From NCBI RefSeq assembly GCF_012972705.2, contig NZ_JABCSC020000006.1:62001-126000 (forward strand): 64,000 nucleotides of DNA, in the 5' to 3' direction. The notes beneath the pieces were generated by a model. The model ran no database searches. It worked only from the letters and a program-made list of their open reading frames with translations, and was not told the origin of the DNA. Shown piece by piece: positions 8,299-16,131 of the stretch. Positions within the stretch are counted from its first letter, which is position 1. The number at the start of each line of letters is the position of its first letter. A program made the translations under genes and the position numbers. Origin of the DNA: Uliginosibacterium aquaticum. Lineage in GTDB: Bacteria > Pseudomonadota > Gammaproteobacteria > Burkholderiales > Rhodocyclaceae.

Positions 8299-9096
8299 AT
8301 GGCAATGATCGAAGTCGACAAACTCAATCTCAGTTTCGGCGAAGGCGCCGAGGCCAATCAGGTACTGCACGATGTGTGCTTCGACGTGGGCGACGGCGAG
8401 GCCTTTGGTCTGGTCGGTGAATCCGGCTCCGGCAAGACCACCGTATTGCGCTGTCTCGCCGGCCAGTACAGCCACTGGAGCGGGAGCCTTGCCATCAACA
8501 GTGAGAGGCTTGGCCGCAAGCTCGACAAGGCACGCTGCCGCAAGCTGCAGATGGTTTTTCAGGACCCCTACGGCTCGCTGCACCCACGCCACACGGTGGA
8601 GACCGCGCTCAGCGAGCCGCTGGCGATTCACGGCATTACCGATGCCAGCCGACGCATCGACAGCATCCTGACCAAGGTCGGCCTGCCGACCAATTTCCGC
8701 TATCGCTATCCGCACCAGCTCTCCGGCGGTCAGCGCCAGCGCGTGGCGATTGCGCGCGCGCTGATCCTCGAGCCGCGCATCCTGTTGCTGGATGAACCGA
8801 CCTCGGCACTGGATGTGTCGGTGCAGGCCGAAATCCTCAACCTGCTGGCCGACCTGCGCAAACAGGAAGGCCTCACCTACCTGCTGGTGACGCACGATCT
8901 GGGCGTGGTCGCTCATCTGTGCGACCGCGTGGCGGTGATGCAGCAGGGCCGCATCGTCGATCTGATCGAAAGCGCCAGTCTGGTCGGCGCGGTACCCGAG
9001 CACCCCTATACCCGCATGCTGGTCGAAGCGAGCCGCCACTACAGCCGCGAGATGGCTGAAGTCGGGGCCGACCTCACTCCCGCTGAAGCCGTCTGA
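8299..9096 (+). CDS. ABC importer ATP-binding subunit, DppF type
   Basis: A 265-residue second ATPase: Walker A GESGSGKTT, Q-loop VFQDPYGSLHPRHTV, signature LSGGQRQR, Walker B ILLLDEPTSALD, switch LVTHDL, and HPYTRMLVEAS at the C-terminus. GAGGAG overlapping the previous stop fixes the ATG at 8299, 10 bases after that stop, so translation is coupled. It completes a binding protein/2 permease/2 ATPase importer. It lies 17 bases before garL, which ties the transporter to hexarate catabolism. Confidence 0.93.
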   Translation: MAMIEVDKLNLSFGEGAEANQVLHDVCFDVGDGEAFGLVGESGSGKTTVLRCLAGQYSHWSGSLAINSERLGRKLDKARCRKLQMVFQDPYGSLHPRHTVETALSEPLAIHGITDASRRIDSILTKVGLPTNFRYRYPHQLSGGQRQRVAIARALILEPRILLLDEPTSALDVSVQAEILNLLADLRKQEGLTYLLVTHDLGVVAHLCDRVAVMQQGRIVDLIESASLVGAVPEHPYTRMLVEASRHYSREMAEVGADLTPAEAV

Positions 9097-9113
9097 ACCC
9101 AGGAGAATCCACC

Positions 9114-9908
9114 GTGGACATGATCCTCAACCGTTTCAAACGCGGCCTCGCTGAAGGCCAATTGCAGATCGGCCTGTGGTCGCATCTGTCGAACCATGTC
9201 AGCACCGAAGTCATCGGCGGCTCTGGCTTCGACTGGATCGTGCTGGACGCCGAACACTCGCCCAACGAAACCTTCCAGTTGCACCAGCAGCTCCAGGCCC
9301 TGTCCGAGGGCGGCAGCAGTGCCGTGGTGCGCGTGGCCTGGAATGACAAGGTGCTGATCAAGCGGGTGATCGACATTGGTGCCCAGACCCTGCTGATTCC
9401 GCAGGTGCAGAACGCTCAGGAGGCCGCCGAAGCGGTGGCCGCCACGCGCTATCCGCACGACGGCGGCTTGCGCGGTTTCACCGGCTTGTCGCGCGCTTCG
9501 CGTTTCGGTCGCATCAAGGATTACCACCAGCGCGCCGCCGATGAGATCTGCGTGGTGGTGCAGGTGGAAACCGTCGAAGCCCTGGAGCAGATCGAAGCCA
9601 TTGCTGCCGTCGAAGGCGTTGACGGCATCTTCATCGGCCCCGGCGATCTGTCGGCGGCCATGGGGCAGATCGGCAATCCGGGCCATCCGCAGGTGCAGGC
9701 TGCGATTGCAGACGCCGTGAAGCGCATCCGCGCCGCCGGCAAGCCGGCCGGCATCCTCACCGGCGACGAGGCCCAGGCGCGTCAGTACATCGAATGGGGC
9801 TGCTGCTTCACTGCCGTGGGGGCCGACATTGCGCTGCTGGCGCGGGCCTCCGAGCAACTCGCGGCACGCTTTGCGCCGCTCAAGAACACTTGCCCTCAGG
9901 CCGCCTGA
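9114..9908 (+). CDS. garL: 2-dehydro-3-deoxyglucarate aldolase (HpcH/HpaI family)
   Basis: A 264-residue class II (metal-dependent) aldolase that would split 5-keto-4-deoxy-glucarate or 2-keto-3-deoxy-glucarate into pyruvate and tartronate semialdehyde. It shows FDWIVLDAEHSPNE with the catalytic histidine, the pyruvate-binding region (LLIPQVQNAQEA), the metal glutamate in VVVQVET and the aspartate in FIGPGDLSAAMG. The GTG at 9114 is chosen because AGGAG lies eight bases before it; the ATG two codons later is too far from it. GarR, the next enzyme, follows 40 bases later. HpcH-family members differ in substrate, but the neighbours support GarL. Confidence 0.9.
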   Translation: MDMILNRFKRGLAEGQLQIGLWSHLSNHVSTEVIGGSGFDWIVLDAEHSPNETFQLHQQLQALSEGGSSAVVRVAWNDKVLIKRVIDIGAQTLLIPQVQNAQEAAEAVAATRYPHDGGLRGFTGLSRASRFGRIKDYHQRAADEICVVVQVETVEALEQIEAIAAVEGVDGIFIGPGDLSAAMGQIGNPGHPQVQAAIADAVKRIRAAGKPAGILTGDEAQARQYIEWGCCFTAVGADIALLARASEQLAARFAPLKNTCPQAA

Positions 9909-9948
9909 GGCCGCGCTTCAATCACAGGACAATCACAGGAGTCTGGAC

Positions 9949-10839
9949 ATGGAAAAAATCGGTTTCATCGGCCTCGGCATCATGGGCACGCCGATGGCGG
10001 GCCATCTCATCGCTGCGGGCTACCCGGCCTATCTGCACACTGTTGGCGAAGTGCCGTCCTCACTCGTCGCCGCTGGCGGCATCGCCTGCCGCAGCGCGGC
10101 CGAAGTTGCGGCTCAGGCCGATATCGTGATCATCATGGTGCCGGACACCCCGCACGTCGAAGCCGTGCTCTTCGGTGAAAACGGTGTGGCGGAGAGCATT
10201 TCGGCCGGCAAGGTGGTGGTGGACATGAGCTCCATCTCGCCGGTAGCCACCAAGGAATTCGCGCAGAAGATCGAAGCCCTCGGCGCCGACTACATCGACG
10301 CACCGGTCTCTGGCGGCGATGTGGGTGCCAAGGCCGCCAGCCTGACCATCATGTGCGGCGGCAAGGAGAGCGTCTTCGAACGCGTGCGTCCGCTGTTCGA
10401 GAAGATGGGCAAGAACATCACCCTGGTGGGCGAGGCCGGTGCCGGCCAGATCACCAAGGTGGCCAACCAGATCATCGTCGCGCTGACCATCGAAGCGGTC
10501 GGCGAAGCCCTGCTGCTGGCTTCCAAGGCCGGTGCCGATCCGGCCCGGGTGCGCCAGGCTTTGATGGGCGGTTTTGCCAACTCGCGGATTCTCGAAGTGC
10601 ATGGCGAACGCATGATCAAGCGCAACTTCGCACCGGGCTTCCGCATCGCCCTGCATCAGAAGGATCTGAACCTCGCACTGTCCACCGCGCGTACGCTGGG
10701 CCTGTCGCTGCCCAACACTGCGACTTGCCAGGAGTTGTTCAACAGCTGCGCCGCACATGGCGGCGAAGCCTGGGATCACTCCGGCATGGTGCGCGCGCTG
10801 GAGTTGATGGCCAATTTCGAAATCGGGCAATCCGCCTGA
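9949..10839 (+). CDS. garR: Tartronate semialdehyde reductase (2-hydroxy-3-oxopropionate reductase)
   Basis: A 296-residue member of the beta-hydroxyacid dehydrogenase family that reduces tartronate semialdehyde to D-glycerate with NAD(P)H. It has the N-terminal Rossmann motif GLGIMGTPMAGHL, the substrate-binding signature DAPVSGGDVGAKAASL, and the catalytic lysine in GQITKVANQ. The C-terminal helical domain is complete. AGGAG lies seven bases before ATG 9949. It sits between the aldolase and the glycerate kinase in pathway order. A closely related 3-hydroxyisobutyrate dehydrogenase role is possible by sequence but unlikely here. Confidence 0.93.
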   Translation: MEKIGFIGLGIMGTPMAGHLIAAGYPAYLHTVGEVPSSLVAAGGIACRSAAEVAAQADIVIIMVPDTPHVEAVLFGENGVAESISAGKVVVDMSSISPVATKEFAQKIEALGADYIDAPVSGGDVGAKAASLTIMCGGKESVFERVRPLFEKMGKNITLVGEAGAGQITKVANQIIVALTIEAVGEALLLASKAGADPARVRQALMGGFANSRILEVHGERMIKRNFAPGFRIALHQKDLNLALSTARTLGLSLPNTATCQELFNSCAAHGGEAWDHSGMVRALELMANFEIGQSA

Positions 10840-10853
10840 GGAAAGGGCACGGC

Positions 10854-12125
10854 GTGACGCACGATCCTCAGGTGCTCCTGCGCCAGATGTTCGCGGCGGC
10901 GGTGGCCGCCGCCCAGCCGGCACGTTGCCTGCCACCCTTTCTGCCACCACCTCCGCGCGGGCGCTTGGTGGTGATCGGTGCCGGCAAGGCTTCGGCCGAG
11001 ATGGCGCGGGTGGTTGAAGGGCATTGGGCGCGGCCGCTCAGCGGGCTGGTGGTCACGCGCTACGGCTACGAGGTGTCCTGCCAGCGCATCGAGATCGCCA
11101 CTGCAGCGCATCCGGTGCCGGATGAGAATGGCCTCAATGCAGCGCGCCGCATGCTTGAACTCGTGAGTGGCCTGACGGCCGACGACACCGTGTTGTGCCT
11201 GATTTCAGGCGGCGGCTCGGCATTGCTGCCGCTGCCGCTGGAAGGGCTGACGCTGGCAGACAAGCAGGCGATCAATCGCGCCCTGCTGGCCTCCGGGGCC
11301 ACGATCAGCGAGATGAACTGTGTGCGCCGCCACCTCTCGGCGATCAAGGGCGGGCGCCTCGCTGCGGCCTGCTATCCGGCGCGCGTGGTGACCCTGCTGA
11401 TTTCCGATGTACCGGGCGATCATCCGGTGGATATCGCCTCCGGCCCTAGCGTGGCTGATCCTACGAGCTGCGCCGATGCGCTGGCCATTGTCGAGCGCTA
11501 CGGCGTGGTTCTGCCGGCCGCCGCGCGCCGCTTGCTGGAGAGTGGCGAGGGCGAATCGGTGAAACCTGGCGACCCGCGCCTGGCGAACAGCAGCTGCCAC
11601 TTCATCGCCACTCCGGCGCTGGCGCTGGAAGCTGCGGCGAAACTGGCGCGCGAGGCCGGCTTTGCCGTCTTCAATCTTGGCGACAGCCTGGAAGGCGAGG
11701 CGCGTGACATGGGCAAGGTGATGGCCGGCATCGTGCGCAACGTGGCGCTCAATCAGCAACCCTTTCCGTCGCCCTGCATCCTGCTCTCCGGCGGCGAAGC
11801 AACCGTTACTGTGCGCGGTGATGGGCGCGGTGGGCGCAATGTCGAATTCCTGCTCTCGCTGGGCGTGGCGCTCGATGGCCTGGCTGGCGTCTGGGCCATG
11901 GCGGGCGATACCGACGGCGTTGATGGCCAGGAAGAGATCGCGGGCGCACTGCTTACTCCGGATAGCCTGCAACGCGCCTGGGCACGGGGCATTCGTCCGC
12001 GCGCAGCACTGGACGCCAATGATGCGCATGGGTTCTTCGGTGCGCTGGGAGACTCCGTGATCACCGGGCCAACCCTGACCAATGTGAATGACTTCCGCGC
12101 CATCCTGATCGGGGCTGCTGGCTGA
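10854..12125 (+). CDS. Glycerate 2-kinase, MOFRL family (GckA/TtuD type)
   Basis: A 423-residue kinase that would phosphorylate D-glycerate to 2-phosphoglycerate, sending hexarate carbon into lower glycolysis. Features: VVIGAGKASAEMA near the N-terminus, LISGGGSALLPLP, the helix region SEMNCVRRHLSAIKGGRL, SDVPGDHPVDIASGP, and a C-terminal MOFRL domain with LSGGEATVTVRG and GRNVEFLL. This family is unrelated to the GarK kinase of E. coli, so the last step is done by a different enzyme class. It starts at GTG 10854, 14 bases after the garR stop with a GAGGAAAGG-type ribosome site between. Confidence 0.92.
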   Translation: MTHDPQVLLRQMFAAAVAAAQPARCLPPFLPPPPRGRLVVIGAGKASAEMARVVEGHWARPLSGLVVTRYGYEVSCQRIEIATAAHPVPDENGLNAARRMLELVSGLTADDTVLCLISGGGSALLPLPLEGLTLADKQAINRALLASGATISEMNCVRRHLSAIKGGRLAAACYPARVVTLLISDVPGDHPVDIASGPSVADPTSCADALAIVERYGVVLPAAARRLLESGEGESVKPGDPRLANSSCHFIATPALALEAAAKLAREAGFAVFNLGDSLEGEARDMGKVMAGIVRNVALNQQPFPSPCILLSGGEATVTVRGDGRGGRNVEFLLSLGVALDGLAGVWAMAGDTDGVDGQEEIAGALLTPDSLQRAWARGIRPRAALDANDAHGFFGALGDSVITGPTLTNVNDFRAILIGAAG

Positions 12126-12169
12126 TCGGCGGTGGCATGCATCCTGTTTTCTCTTGTCTGGAGCTGGTC

Positions 12170-13480
12170 ATGAAAAATCCTGCCGGGCCTGTGCTGGCCT
12201 TTCTGCTGGGCTTGTCCCTGAGCGGCTGCAGTCTGCTTGCGTCGCAGCCAGTATCGCCACAGGTCGCGCCTGGGAGCGCCAGCCGCCCTGTGCTCAATGC
12301 CGAGGAAGCTGGCCGTTTCACCCGGGAGCGCTACTTCGCGCACAAGGGCCGGCTGTCGGCCCCCGAGCATGACCCCTGGCAACCGCAGCCCATTGATCTG
12401 GCTGGCGTGAAGGCCGACTTCGTCGTCGGCGCAGGCGGCAGCCATGCCACCGTGCAGCAGGCGGTGAATGCAGCGATTTCCAGCGGCAAGCGCAGCCGTC
12501 AATACATCCGCATATTGCCCGGCACCTATACCGGCGCAGTGTATGTGCCGATCGATGCTGGCCCGCTGACCCTCTACGGCAGCGGCAAGCCTGAAGAGGT
12601 GAATATCGAGCTGACCCTGGATGCGCGCACCCCGCCGTCGGCCTACATCGCAGCGCTGAATCCGGCCGGTCAGTTCAAGGCGGGCGACCCGGCCTGGGCC
12701 ATGTACCAGGTGTGCGCCGGCCAGGCCGCCGACAAGCCGATGGATACGCCCTGTGCTGCCGTGATGTGGGTGCAGGCCGATGGCTTCCAGCTCAAGAACC
12801 TGACGGTGACCAACACCCTGCTCGAATCGGTGATCGACGCCAAGCGCGAAGGCCATCAGGCGGTGGCCCTGCGCAGCGATGGCGATCGTGCCCAGTTCGA
12901 GCAGGTGCGCCTGATCGGCCGTCAGGACACTTTCCTGGTGAACGTCGGCGAGGCGCCCACGCCCACCAACAAGGTGGGCACTTATCCGCTGGACAAGATT
13001 GCGCGGGCTTACATCCGGGATGCCTACATCGAGGGTGATGTGGACTTCGTGTTCGGCCGCGCCAACGCGGTGTTCGAGCAGTGCGAATTCCGTGTGGTGT
13101 CCACCCGCCGCAGCGTGCCGGCGATCGTCTTCGCACCGGACACGGTGCCGGCCTCCTCGCTGGGCTTTCTGGTCATCCACAGCCGCATCACGGGTGACAA
13201 AGGCCATCAGGCGCTGAAGTTCTCCAAGCTCGGTCGCTCCTGGGATCAGGGTGCGGGCGGCACCGGCTATCTGCCGGGCAGTTCGCCCAACGGCCAGCTG
13301 GTGATCCGCGACAGCTATATCGACCAGAGCTTTGATCTTGCTGCGCCCTGGGACAAAGCGGCCACCACTGGCCGGCCGCATCGCGGTAATGTGGCCGCCA
13401 GCCGCAATTTCGATGACCCCGCCTTCAACCGGCTGTGGGAGTTCAACAACTACGGACCAGGGGCACAGCCGGCGCCGTGA
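12170..13480 (+). CDS. Pectinesterase (carbohydrate esterase family 8), outer-membrane-type lipoprotein
   Basis: A 436-residue pectin methylesterase that removes methyl esters from homogalacturonan. The ATG at 12170 yields a lipoprotein signal peptide with lipobox LSGC, like PemB of pectinolytic enterobacteria; GGAG precedes it. The parallel beta-helix follows, with family motifs LPGTYTGAVYV, QAVALR, IGRQDTFLV, EGDVDFVFGRA (nucleophile Asp) and LGRSW (substrate Arg). Residues after the lipobox do not include an obvious inner-membrane retention Asp at +2 (Ser is there). It lies 44 bases after the glycerate kinase and so belongs to the same transcription unit. Confidence 0.93.
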   Translation: MKNPAGPVLAFLLGLSLSGCSLLASQPVSPQVAPGSASRPVLNAEEAGRFTRERYFAHKGRLSAPEHDPWQPQPIDLAGVKADFVVGAGGSHATVQQAVNAAISSGKRSRQYIRILPGTYTGAVYVPIDAGPLTLYGSGKPEEVNIELTLDARTPPSAYIAALNPAGQFKAGDPAWAMYQVCAGQAADKPMDTPCAAVMWVQADGFQLKNLTVTNTLLESVIDAKREGHQAVALRSDGDRAQFEQVRLIGRQDTFLVNVGEAPTPTNKVGTYPLDKIARAYIRDAYIEGDVDFVFGRANAVFEQCEFRVVSTRRSVPAIVFAPDTVPASSLGFLVIHSRITGDKGHQALKFSKLGRSWDQGAGGTGYLPGSSPNGQLVIRDSYIDQSFDLAAPWDKAATTGRPHRGNVAASRNFDDPAFNRLWEFNNYGPGAQPAP

Positions 13481-13543
13481 GCATGCGCCTGGCACTCTGA
13501 GCTTCCCTGATTCCTGCCATTTTCTGTTCTGTGGAGTATCTGC

Positions 13544-14926
13544 ATGTCCTTCAAGAAATCTCATTCCCTGATCTGTCTGGCGCTGGCTGCACTTGCACCG
13601 AGCGCCTGGGCCGTTACCGACATTCGCATCCCGGCCAAGATTTGCGACGTGACCGCTTACGGTGCCAATGGCGAGCGTCAGCAGATCGTGCTCAACACCA
13701 CGCCGATCCAGCAGGCCATTGATGACTGCGCGCTCGCCGGTGGCGGCACCGTGCTGTTTCCGCCCGGCAACTATCTGACCGACCCGATCTTCCTCAAGAG
13801 CAATATCCGCCTCAAGCTGGAAAAGGGCGCCATCCTGGTCGCCTCCAGCATCGAATCGAGCTATCGCGCCACGCCCGAAACCAAGTACGCCGAAGCCGAG
13901 AACGGCTGGCTGCCCTTCATCAGCGTGGCGGGCGCCGAAAACGTGGCGATCAGCGGCGAAGGCACGATCGATGGTCAGGGCGCGGTGTGGTGGGAGCGCT
14001 GGCGCAGCAATGTGCGCGCCAATCCGGCCAAGCGCGGCTCGACGGATCGCCCGCGCCTGATCTACATCCGCAACAGTCATAACGTGCTGGTGGAAGGCGT
14101 GACCATCACCAACTCGCCGAGCTTCCATGTGGTCATGCGTTACTCGGAAGACATCGACGTCACCCGCACCCGCATCGTCAGCCCGCCGTTTGCGCCGCAC
14201 ACCGATGCCATCGACCCGATCGACAGCCGCAACATCCGCATCACCCACAACTACATCGACAACAACGATGATCACGTGGCGATCAAGGCCGAGAAGGCCG
14301 ATCCGCGCTATCCCGATGGCGTCACCAGCAACATCTACATCGCCCACAACACCATCAAGGGCGGCCGTGGCATCTCCATTGGCAGCGAGTCTGCGGGCGG
14401 CGTGTCGAATGTGCTGGTCGAGCACAACAGCTTCGACGGCTCGATGTACGGCCTGCGCATCAAGAGCCCGCGCGGCAAGGCCGGCAAGGTGACGAACATC
14501 ACCTACCGCGACACGAAGATGGTGAACGTCGGCGTGCCGCTGGTCTTCTCCGGCTACTACAAGAGTGCACCGGAAAATGCCGAAGAGCTGGCCCGTGCCC
14601 TGGCCGAAGGCGGCTTCGTGGTGGGTGACCAGCTCTACCCGGCGGACTCCGATCCGGCCCAGGCCTTTGATGCTGTGAAGACGCCGCATTTCAGCAACAT
14701 CCGCATCATCAATCTGGTGTCCACCGGCAAGAGCAAGGCCGCGGGTTATATCGTCGGCGTGCCCGAGGCCCCGATCAGCGCGTTCAGCTTCGAGAATGTG
14801 AAGATCGAGGCCGAGCGTGGCCTGCTGATCCGCAATGCTAGCGTCGAGGCACGCAAGTTCTCGCTCAAGGCGCGCATGGGTAACCAGCTGATCCTGCAGA
14901 AAGATGGCAAGCTGAGCCAGAAGTAA
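13544..14926 (+). CDS. Secreted polygalacturonase-family glycoside hydrolase (GH28)
   Basis: A 460-residue protein with a signal peptide (about residues 1-23, ending SAWA) and a GH28 right-handed beta-helix. The catalytic aspartates are visible: T220-D221-A-I-D224 and the D242-D243 pair, as is the substrate motif R305-I-K307. The usual GHG histidine is replaced by R275 in GGRGISIGSE. This could indicate exo-acting or rhamnogalacturonan-type specificity, so the exact substrate is open. It lies 63 bases after the pectinesterase. It would supply galacturonate-type products to the importer and the gar pathway. Confidence 0.88.
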   Translation: MSFKKSHSLICLALAALAPSAWAVTDIRIPAKICDVTAYGANGERQQIVLNTTPIQQAIDDCALAGGGTVLFPPGNYLTDPIFLKSNIRLKLEKGAILVASSIESSYRATPETKYAEAENGWLPFISVAGAENVAISGEGTIDGQGAVWWERWRSNVRANPAKRGSTDRPRLIYIRNSHNVLVEGVTITNSPSFHVVMRYSEDIDVTRTRIVSPPFAPHTDAIDPIDSRNIRITHNYIDNNDDHVAIKAEKADPRYPDGVTSNIYIAHNTIKGGRGISIGSESAGGVSNVLVEHNSFDGSMYGLRIKSPRGKAGKVTNITYRDTKMVNVGVPLVFSGYYKSAPENAEELARALAEGGFVVGDQLYPADSDPAQAFDAVKTPHFSNIRIINLVSTGKSKAAGYIVGVPEAPISAFSFENVKIEAERGLLIRNASVEARKFSLKARMGNQLILQKDGKLSQK

Positions 14927-14939
14927 GCAGCGTTCGAAC

Positions 14940-14962
14940 CGGGGCCAGCTGAGCTGGCCCCG
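14940..14962 (+). other. Intercistronic hairpin after the GH28 gene
   Basis: A 10-bp perfect stem (14940-14949 with 14953-14962) and a 3-base loop, without a T run, lie between the polygalacturonase and the propeller gene. Probably an mRNA-stabilising or attenuating structure rather than a full terminator. Confidence 0.5.
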
Positions 14963-14983
14963 ATCCACAACAAGAGAGCCCTC

Positions 14984-16066
14984 ATGAAATACATCCGCAG
15001 CCTGCGCACCCTGTGTGCCGTTTCGTCCTGCCTGGGCCTGCTGGCCTGCGCGCCGACCAGCACCTATGTGTACGTATCGAGCTCGGTCAGCAAGAGCATT
15101 CTGGTCGCTGAGCTCGATCGTGCCCGTGGCACCCTCACGCCGCGCCAGACGGTCGCCGTCGACGGCACGGTGATGCCACTGGCAATCAGCCCGGACAAAC
15201 GCTTCCTGTTTGCCGCCCTGCGCTCCAAGCCCTATGCCGTGGCGGCCTTCGCGATCGATCCGCAATCCGGCCAGTTGCGCCACCTTGGCAACTTCCCCTT
15301 GCCTGAGAGCATGGCCAGCATCGCCACGGACCGCAGCGGTCGGTTTCTGCTGGCCGCCTCCTATGGCGGCAATCTGCTCAGCGTGAGCCGCATCAGCGCC
15401 AGCGGCGAAGTAGCGCCCGCGCACCAGATCATCCCGACTCCGCCGATGGCGCATAACCTGCAGGCCACGCCGGACAACCGCTTTGCCTTCGCCACCAGCC
15501 TCGGCGGCGATGTGTTGCTGCAATTCAGGCTGGATGCCGCGGAGGGGCTGCTGAGCCCGAACGCGCCGGCCGAGCTGGCCCTGCCGGCCAAGTCCGGTCC
15601 GCGCCATCTGGCGTTTCATCCGGGCGGGCGCTTCGTCTATCTGATGGATGAGCTCGACGCCCGTGTGCACAGCTTCAGCTTCGATGCGGCCAGCGGCAGC
15701 CTGAGCTGGGTGGCCAGCCTCGCCAGCCTGCCGGCCGGCTTCAGCGGCAAGGCCGCCGGGGCGGATATTCACATTACGCCGGACGGACGCTTCCTCTATA
15801 CCTCGGACCGTGGCTCTAACACCCTGGCGGGCTTCAAGGTGGATGCCGGGAGTGGCGCCCTGAGCCTGATCGGCCACTGGCCCAGCGAAACCCAGCCGCG
15901 CGGCTTCAACATCGATCCGGCAGGACGCTACCTGATCGAAGCCGGCCAGAGCTCCGGCATGCTCGGTGTGCATGCGATTCGCGCCGACGGCAGCCTTGAA
16001 AAGCTGGGCCGCTACCCGGCCGGCCAGGGGCCGAACTGGATCGAAATGATCAGCCTGCCACGCTGA
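14984..16066 (+). CDS. Lipoprotein seven-bladed beta-propeller of the lactonase (YbhE/Pgl) family
   Basis: A 360-residue protein with a lipoprotein signal peptide (lipobox LLAC) followed by repeated propeller blades of the 6-phosphogluconolactonase-like type: ISPDKRFLFAA, GPRHLAFHPGGRFVYLMDEL, ADIHITPDGRFLYTSDRG and GFNIDPAGRYLIEAG. E. coli Pgl of this family is cytoplasmic; this copy is exported. As last gene of the pectin/hexarate operon it may open a uronic or aldaric acid lactone in the periplasm, but no activity can be read from sequence. AAGAGAG precedes the ATG. Confidence 0.82.
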   Translation: MKYIRSLRTLCAVSSCLGLLACAPTSTYVYVSSSVSKSILVAELDRARGTLTPRQTVAVDGTVMPLAISPDKRFLFAALRSKPYAVAAFAIDPQSGQLRHLGNFPLPESMASIATDRSGRFLLAASYGGNLLSVSRISASGEVAPAHQIIPTPPMAHNLQATPDNRFAFATSLGGDVLLQFRLDAAEGLLSPNAPAELALPAKSGPRHLAFHPGGRFVYLMDELDARVHSFSFDAASGSLSWVASLASLPAGFSGKAAGADIHITPDGRFLYTSDRGSNTLAGFKVDAGSGALSLIGHWPSETQPRGFNIDPAGRYLIEAGQSSGMLGVHAIRADGSLEKLGRYPAGQGPNWIEMISLPR

Positions 16067-16083
16067 AGTCTGCGACAAGAAAA

Positions 16084-16112
16084 AAAGGGGGCTCGCCGGG
16101 CGAGCCCCCTTT
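16084..16112. terminator. Bidirectional terminator between the pectin operon and the OYE gene
   Basis: A 12-bp stem (16084-16095 with 16101-16112) and a 5-base loop, with an A run on the left side. It gives a good T tract for the minus-strand transcript and a short one for the plus strand. It lies between two converging genes and closes the 13.6-kb operon. Confidence 0.88.
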
Positions 16113-16131
16113 GGTCTGCCTGCAGTCTTGC

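Noticed and set aside
14932-14940. GTTCGAACC as a tRNA T-arm
   Set aside because: No acceptor, D or anticodon arms can be folded around it.
11753-16078. A 1441-codon open frame on the minus strand across glycerate kinase, pectinesterase, GH28 and the propeller gene
   Set aside because: It is antisense to four well-recognised genes, has His/Gly/Ala/Arg-rich low-information sequence typical of GC-rich shadows, and shows no family motif or ribosome site.
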